A stretch of DNA of 64,000 bases from contig JANEZZ010002241.1 of the NCBI GenBank assembly GCA_026122225.1, positions 248,001-312,000 of the forward strand, written 5' to 3'. Below, piece by piece: positions 59,066 to 64,000 of this stretch (positions within the stretch are counted from its first letter, which is position 1; every line of letters begins with the position of its first letter). Under the pieces are notes generated by a model, which was given only the letters and a program-made list of their open reading frames with translations, was not told where the DNA came from and ran no database searches. This DNA comes from Heloderma charlesbogerti (Eukaryota; Chordata; Lepidosauria; Squamata; Helodermatidae). The position numbers were made by a program, and so were the translations under genes.

Positions 59066-62038
59066 ATCAGGGCTAGCTGGATCACATGGAATTCTAGCCA
59101 GTTGATTCTGTGTTTGAACTCCTGAATTCATCATGTTCCCTAAACTTTGCGGCCAATGCATGGGTTATACATCCCTAAACCTAACATCTGTCGTGATGAA
59201 AATTTGGGGGAGTGGGGGTTCTTCAGGGACACTCCATTGGTAAGGTTGCTGGGGTTCAGCCACCTGGCCAGAGGAATTTTCCACTGGAATTCTGGGGCAA
59301 TGTCATCTTGATATAGAAGCGAGAACCACTGGAAGAGCCTGAAATGAAGGCAAGACTAAACAGTAATATCTAGGCAGAAGAGCAAGAGTTCTAGAATACA
59401 TGTCAGTGCCGTCAGGTCCTTTTTTATGTGATGAAGAAGAGGCTTGAGGGCAATTGTGAGTTCTGGGGTCCATTTCTGAGGTAGGGAAATGTGGCCTGTG
59501 TCAGTTCTGCCCTCAGATACTGCATTTATAAGGACAGCTGAAGAGGACTTTTTTGGTGTTTGATTAGGAATGATGGGTCTGTAGACACTGTGAAGAGTTG
59601 TGCAGGCATTGTATTATCTGAGCTCTGTCTAGAGAGAAGATCAGAGACGGCTGTATGCCCTGAAGGCGTACATGGCTTACAACAGAGGCTCTGAGTTTGT
59701 TTAAGAACAGTTTGGGAGATGGAAGATCAGAGCAAAAATTTGGTCTGGATCATTCTGAGATTGCCTGAAGGAGCTTGCCATGGTATAGTCCAGTTATGCC
59801 ATAGACTGGGAATGTGGCAGCAACATCTACTGCACAGTTCTCATCAAGAATCCTTGGTACCAATGTCTACATCCTTGTGTGCATGAAAGACAAGCCAGTA
59901 AAGCTCTACTGGAAGCCACCAGGACCGCAAGCTCCATCTCAGCCCCCTTTTTTCCCCACACATGGGCTCTTACTGTGTATCAATGCTGAGGGAGAGGGCC
60001 ATGCTTGTAGATGGCAACCTGGTGGCAACGGCATTGTCCTTTTCCTGCTATGAAGGGCAATTCCTGCCTTACCAAGAGCAGTCCTGGTGTTCAAGGATTG
60101 GAAAGGTCTGGTTAGAAGGGGAGAATTTAGTCTAATGTGACATGTACTATGGAAAGGGGGTGGGGTAGAAAGTTTTAGGAGACCTCTATGGAATTTTGAT
60201 AGGTCTGGGTCTTGATTGTGTAGGACAGCCTCCTCTATCCAGAGAACAGAGACGCTGGCAAAAATAGGAGACTACTGTAGGGGGTCCTATTACCAGAGCT
60301 GAAGCCTTGCGGCTTCTACGTGAGACCATGCCTGCCCGTTTCTCACCCAAATCTCTCAGATAGGTGTCTCCATCCTTGTGAACTATGGCCCCTAAAGGTG
60401 AGGCAGTAGTGGGAGAAACTACCAGTGGGACCTTAAATAAGTGGTGCTGTGAATAATAGTTAATTTTCTTACTGTTCAGAAGAGCTGTTCATTCGAACGC
60501 CATTGCCTCATTAAAGGATGGAAGAAAAATTACACACTAGGGCATTCTGGATTCAGAAAAAACTGCAACAAAACTCTTGGGTAGGTGGTTGTAGACCTAG
60601 TGTGATAACAGCTTTCAAAAGCTGAGTTCAGAAACCTTCATTATAAAAAAGCTAGATTATGATTCCTTTGTGGAAGCATCATTGGCTGCCCACTCACATT
60701 TTTCTTTGTCTAAATGAAGAGGAGACTGAACTTATTTTGGCTGCTGTTAGAAGACCTGACAGACACTGTGTCTATAGGTAATATGGGTCGGTGCTCATAG
60801 AGCCCCTTTTGGTCTACTGAGGTGGCCCATTATGGGAGTGCTTTCTTCATTTGTTTTTATGCATGTTTGTGGAGGTGTTCATTAAGGCTTCCTTAATTTT
60901 CAAAATGAACCAATCACCTAGGTTAGGGACTGCATAATGTGGCCAGATGGGGACCCCATATCAGATCTTACCTTGCTGAAAGAGTAACACTGCGTGTTTG
61001 ACCATGAAACTGTGTTCAGCTAGCCAGATAGGTTTCTCTCTGCTGCCATAGGGAGCATATGATCATATTGCCCTCTAATGCCATGTAGTAGCATGTAAGG
61101 GAAACACCTTGATTTTTCCAGGTCACTTGCAGTTCTTCTGTTGAAAAGTATAGTCTGGAGCCTGAGACAGCTGAAATGCAGGCGTTGCCGCTCATGGTTC
61201 TGCTCCATCTAGCTGTGTGGAGGACAGAAGAGGTCTCATGCTCTGTGGTGGAGTCATCTGCCTGTTGCTGGTTCTGAATAGCAGTAATCATTCCTGTGTT
61301 GGGTGGGAATGCCACTTTTCCCATTGCCACTGCCTTTTCCTGTAAGATCACAGGTGCACCAACTCCCTAAACTCCTGTTTTAGCCTGGGGGAGAGGGGAG
61401 GTCTGGTGCAGAGAGGTCTCACATGTCTGAGATTTTTCAGAAGGCCGAAGCTCCAAAGGTAAAAGGCAGGGGGGATTCAGTTAAGAGGAGAAGTTAAGAG
61501 AAACTAGAAGGAAATGCCTAGTATAACTTCTGCTCACTCCTCTCTCAAGAGGGAGACAAATGAGCGAGGCAGGGAAAGAACTTTGGAGGAGCTTCCTCCA
61601 GGAGGCAAAGTAGCAGAAATTCAGTCACATGATCCCTGCCGCTTGACCCAGTGGGAGGAGCTGAATCCTGAATAACCTCCCATACCAGAGAACCCAGAAT
61701 GCTGCTTGAAAAACCACTCTAATTCAAGGTGTCTACACCAAAACTAGCACACCAAGACTCAAAGCCACAAGTGGCTTCTGATATGGTTCCATGGGAAGGA
61801 ATTTTGAAAGCTACTAAATGAAGCTGCCCCATTGGCCCTTGCCAAATAAGTGAAGAAACAGAAGCTCATTTGAGGGAGAAGATTAACATTTCAACTTATG
61901 AACCGATCAATAAACACGACACAGAACAATTTATACACTTGGGATTAGTCCCCAATCTGCAGACAAGAAATGGGGAGGGGCTCTGGCAGTTAAATCTACT
62001 TACCTCTAATTATGGTACTGCAGCTTGAATACATGAGG

Positions 62039-62146
62039 TTAAACTCCATAGTAAGCTGCAAGGCGCTCTTTTAAGGGAACAGGAAACTGGTCAGAGAAAC
62101 GCCTCCAATTTTCATCTCCAACTTGATTTTTAAATCCATGAAGGAT
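62039..62146 (-). CDS. TNPO1: TNPO1 last coding exon, C-terminus and stop
   Basis: After a CACCTTCAG acceptor the exon reads [20 protein letters not shown] and [15 protein letters not shown], then TAA at 62041-62039. This is the C-terminus of transportin-1 (karyopherin beta-2), the HEAT-repeat import receptor for PY-NLS cargo such as hnRNP A1 and FUS. The exon continues as 3' UTR to a consensus donor at 62004. Two residues differ from the commonest mammalian wording. TNPO2 is the paralogue; a conserved neighbour (FCHO2) supports TNPO1. Confidence 0.95.
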   Translation of the reverse strand: MLHGFKNQVGDENWRRFSDQFPVPLKERLAAYYGV

Positions 62147-62648
62147 CTGAAGGTGAGCAGAAGTTAAATGTTTTACTTTATTATTGGTGTGAAACAGTCA
62201 CATGCTGGAGCCAAAATTTGTAGCTCAAATGTATCTAGTTTTTAAAAGCAAGTTCAACAGCTAATCTTCAACTTGCTATCCCCCTTCTAGCAAAAAGATG
62301 AAACCCTAGATTCTTGGAAAAAGGAACACAGAAGAGGAATCCCCTTCCTCTCAGCTTGGCTATTCCTCTCTCTTGGTACACCCATACCACCCTCCAGCTA
62401 TTTCAAGTAGGATGAGAGGGACAGTAACTGAATCATTTATGGGTATTAACAATTCTTAATTTATAGAGCAAGAAGCTCTTCTACTGCTGGGAATCATAGT
62501 GGATTCACCACTAATTATGGAACATCAGCTAGAGATTCTGTAGGGAAATTCTCAGACCACCAGAATACACTACTTTATTTTTGCATCACTTTAAAAACAC
62601 TCTTACCTCACATAGTCTTATAATATAGTCCTTTGAGAAAGTTATTAC

Positions 62649-62723
62649 CTTACAGAACATGTCCCGGAGGTCATCTTTTGGGCTAATCCATGATGCAACA
62701 GCATCACAAAAAAATATAAAGTC
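62649..62723 (-). CDS. TNPO1: TNPO1 penultimate coding exon
   Basis: 75 nt, 25 codons: [20 protein letters not shown] and DMFCK. Acceptor ATTACAG, donor AAG|GTAATA, phase 0 at both ends, joining ILHGF of the last coding exon. It belongs to the final HEAT repeats of transportin-1, which line the cargo-binding arch. Earlier exons are outside the window. The intron separating it from the last coding exon is 502 nt. Confidence 0.95.
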
Positions 62724-64000
62724 CTGTAATTATTTATAAAATTTGCAGATTAGAAATGGCTACATTAAATGAACAGACACAGTAATGAATGCTTAAAAAA
62801 CCCAAACCTGTACTCTTCTACCCACCCTTCCAAGGATCAGAAATAGGAGCCATCATCTGCAGTTACTAATCAAGGAATACATCTCAGATAGAACACAGCA
62901 CTCCTTCAGAATGAAATCTTATGTGCTTTAATCAATCCAAAAGAACTTTCCCTTTTTAAAACTCAACCCAGGCCACATTTACTAATATTTTAAGTGTTTA
63001 AGTAATAAATTGTAGTTAATCCCTACCACTCCTCCTCAAACCTTGTGAAATCCTGCCCAAATTGAGCTATACTCCACCTTTAATTCATGTTTCAATTCAT
63101 GAAACTTATTCTCTTCCTTCAACAATTAAGGAATTTCCTAGAAATGTGAACACAAGAATTTCCTCTGCCAATAAGGCCTGCCTCGTTCAGTTCAATGATG
63201 GCAACACATCTATGTTCATATTCCTTTACATAAACAATTTTATACCTTTATTCAAATGAATCGGCAGCCTCTGTACACCAGAGACTGCATGCTGAAACAT
63301 ATGCAGAGTTCTATGTCAGGATGATGGTTATGTTAGTTTAAGTAGTAATTAATAGTATACTATGATAAGCATGCATGTAATATATTGTTACTCTTTATGG
63401 CACTTCATCTGGAAGTAAATTCCACTGACATCAAAAGAGTATAATGCATTATATTTAAGACCAAATGTCTTTTCCAGCATGGCCTTGTTCAGAGGCAAAC
63501 TAGACATCAAGCAAGATGTCCATGACTGCAACTCCAAATAATACTCCCCCCTCACCCCCTTTCTTAAAAAGAAGCTGTGTGGCAGGAGGGAAGTGGGATC
63601 AGGTCCTGCCACAGAGGAAGAGCTAACTTTTCACAATCCCAATACAAATTATACCCCACCCCCCAAAAACCTGTTAGTAGCCACAGAGAGGGAAAAGGCT
63701 TTCAAACAAAACACTATGACACCATGTTTCCCACTCTGCGGCGAATAGCAGCTGCAGGGGGGAGGATTTAACTCAAGGAACTGGGGAAGGGGAGGGTTAG
63801 ATACCCCTCTTCCCCCTGCCCACCACAGCCCCAAACAACACGCTCCATCTCTTCTTCAGCTCCTTGTAAGGAAAGAAAAAAAGTGGGGAGTTCCAGTTAC
63901 CAAACTCCCACATGACATGTAGTTTGACCCTAACCAACAATCCCAAATAAATTTTGTTTCCTTGACACCTACTTCTAAAACTTAAGATTTTTAGGACTAC
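62724..64000. other. TNPO1: TNPO1 intron, distal part in window
   Basis: No further exon recognised. C-rich stretch at 63540-63840 without coding sign. Confidence 0.55.

Larger units (their letters stand above)
57803..61705 (-). mobile_element. Second DIRS-like retroelement, decayed and interrupted
   Basis: The left end (tacttactgtgaaggcttct, then ggcatacagagggtatccag) is approximately the inverse of the right end (ctgaataacctcccatacca, then gagaaccca). On the minus strand, 59260-59140 gives an IFITTDV-like RNase H start, 58600-58512 gives NTTIKAHINRKGEPG, and 58290-58180 gives a tyrosine recombinase fragment with RFPSWKVHTVLQILPKRP. The reverse transcriptase region is too decayed to trace with confidence. 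It is a different subfamily from the 41.7 kb element. It is shorter (3.9 kb) and lacks much of the recombinase. Confidence 0.65.
56045..62003 (-). other. TNPO1: TNPO1 3'-UTR intron
   Basis: The donor AGAG|GTAAGT (exon ends at 62004) lies 34 nt after the TAA, and the acceptor CTTACAG is at 56050-56045. It is about 6 kb long and holds a second DIRS-like element, a hAT element and a CR1 fragment. The left 1.7 kb (56045-57800) carries no named repeat except a tract at 57110-57300 whose ctagttctagaatatccc wording resembles a DIRS terminal repeat. Confidence 0.75.

Noticed and set aside
61016..61351. 111-codon minus frame as an independent gene
   Set aside because: Falls inside the DIRS-like element at the gag position and has no other context.
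1..64000. CRISPR arrays, operons, phage or bacterial islands
   Set aside because: No spaced direct repeats, no ribosome-binding-site gene clusters; all evidence is of vertebrate nuclear DNA.

Overview
The window is vertebrate nuclear DNA, most likely from a squamate reptile (lizard or snake). It has spliced genes with vertebrate-type splice sites, a CpG-island promoter, and a mixed repeat load of CR1/L3-type and L2-type LINEs, a BovB (RTE) 3' end, a MIR-like tRNA-derived SINE, DIRS-type tyrosine-recombinase retrotransposons, hAT-type elements, PIF/Harbinger-like MITEs and a solo LTR. Nothing bacterial, plasmid-like or CRISPR-like was seen. The species is an inference from the repeat mixture; no species-diagnostic gene was seen. 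Two protein-coding genes are recognisable, both on the minus strand. FCHO2, an F-BAR endocytic adaptor, starts in a CpG island near 33.1 kb and runs leftwards off the window. Its coding exons 1-6 (residues 1-200, most of the F-BAR domain) lie at 33093-33061, 17589-17498, 8442-8368, 6522-6381, 4397-4245 and 2966-2862, and splice together in frame over 600 nt. TNPO1 (transportin-1) enters from the right. Its last two coding exons (62723-62649 and 62146-62039) encode the C-terminal 60 residues, and a 3'-UTR intron then leads to a long repeat-poor terminal exon (about 56044-50805). TNPO1 upstream of FCHO2 in the same orientation is the conserved vertebrate order. Layout: 1-33.1 kb is FCHO2 with repeat-rich introns. 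33.1-50.8 kb is intergenic; it holds a roughly 5.4 kb DIRS-type retroelement with inverted terminal repeats and an internal complementary region (41.72-47.12 kb), a BovB 3' end beside it, and a MITE interrupted by a solo LTR. 50.8-56.0 kb is the TNPO1 3' UTR. 56.0-62.0 kb is the 3'-UTR intron, carrying a second, decayed DIRS-like element that hosts a hAT element with a perfect 8-bp target duplication and a CR1 fragment. 62.0-64 kb is the end of TNPO1 coding sequence and an intron. The two genes work in unrelated processes (clathrin-coated pit formation and nuclear import). No new defence or biosynthetic system was found. The most informative observations concern transposon architecture and nesting, and RNA-processing features of the two genes.
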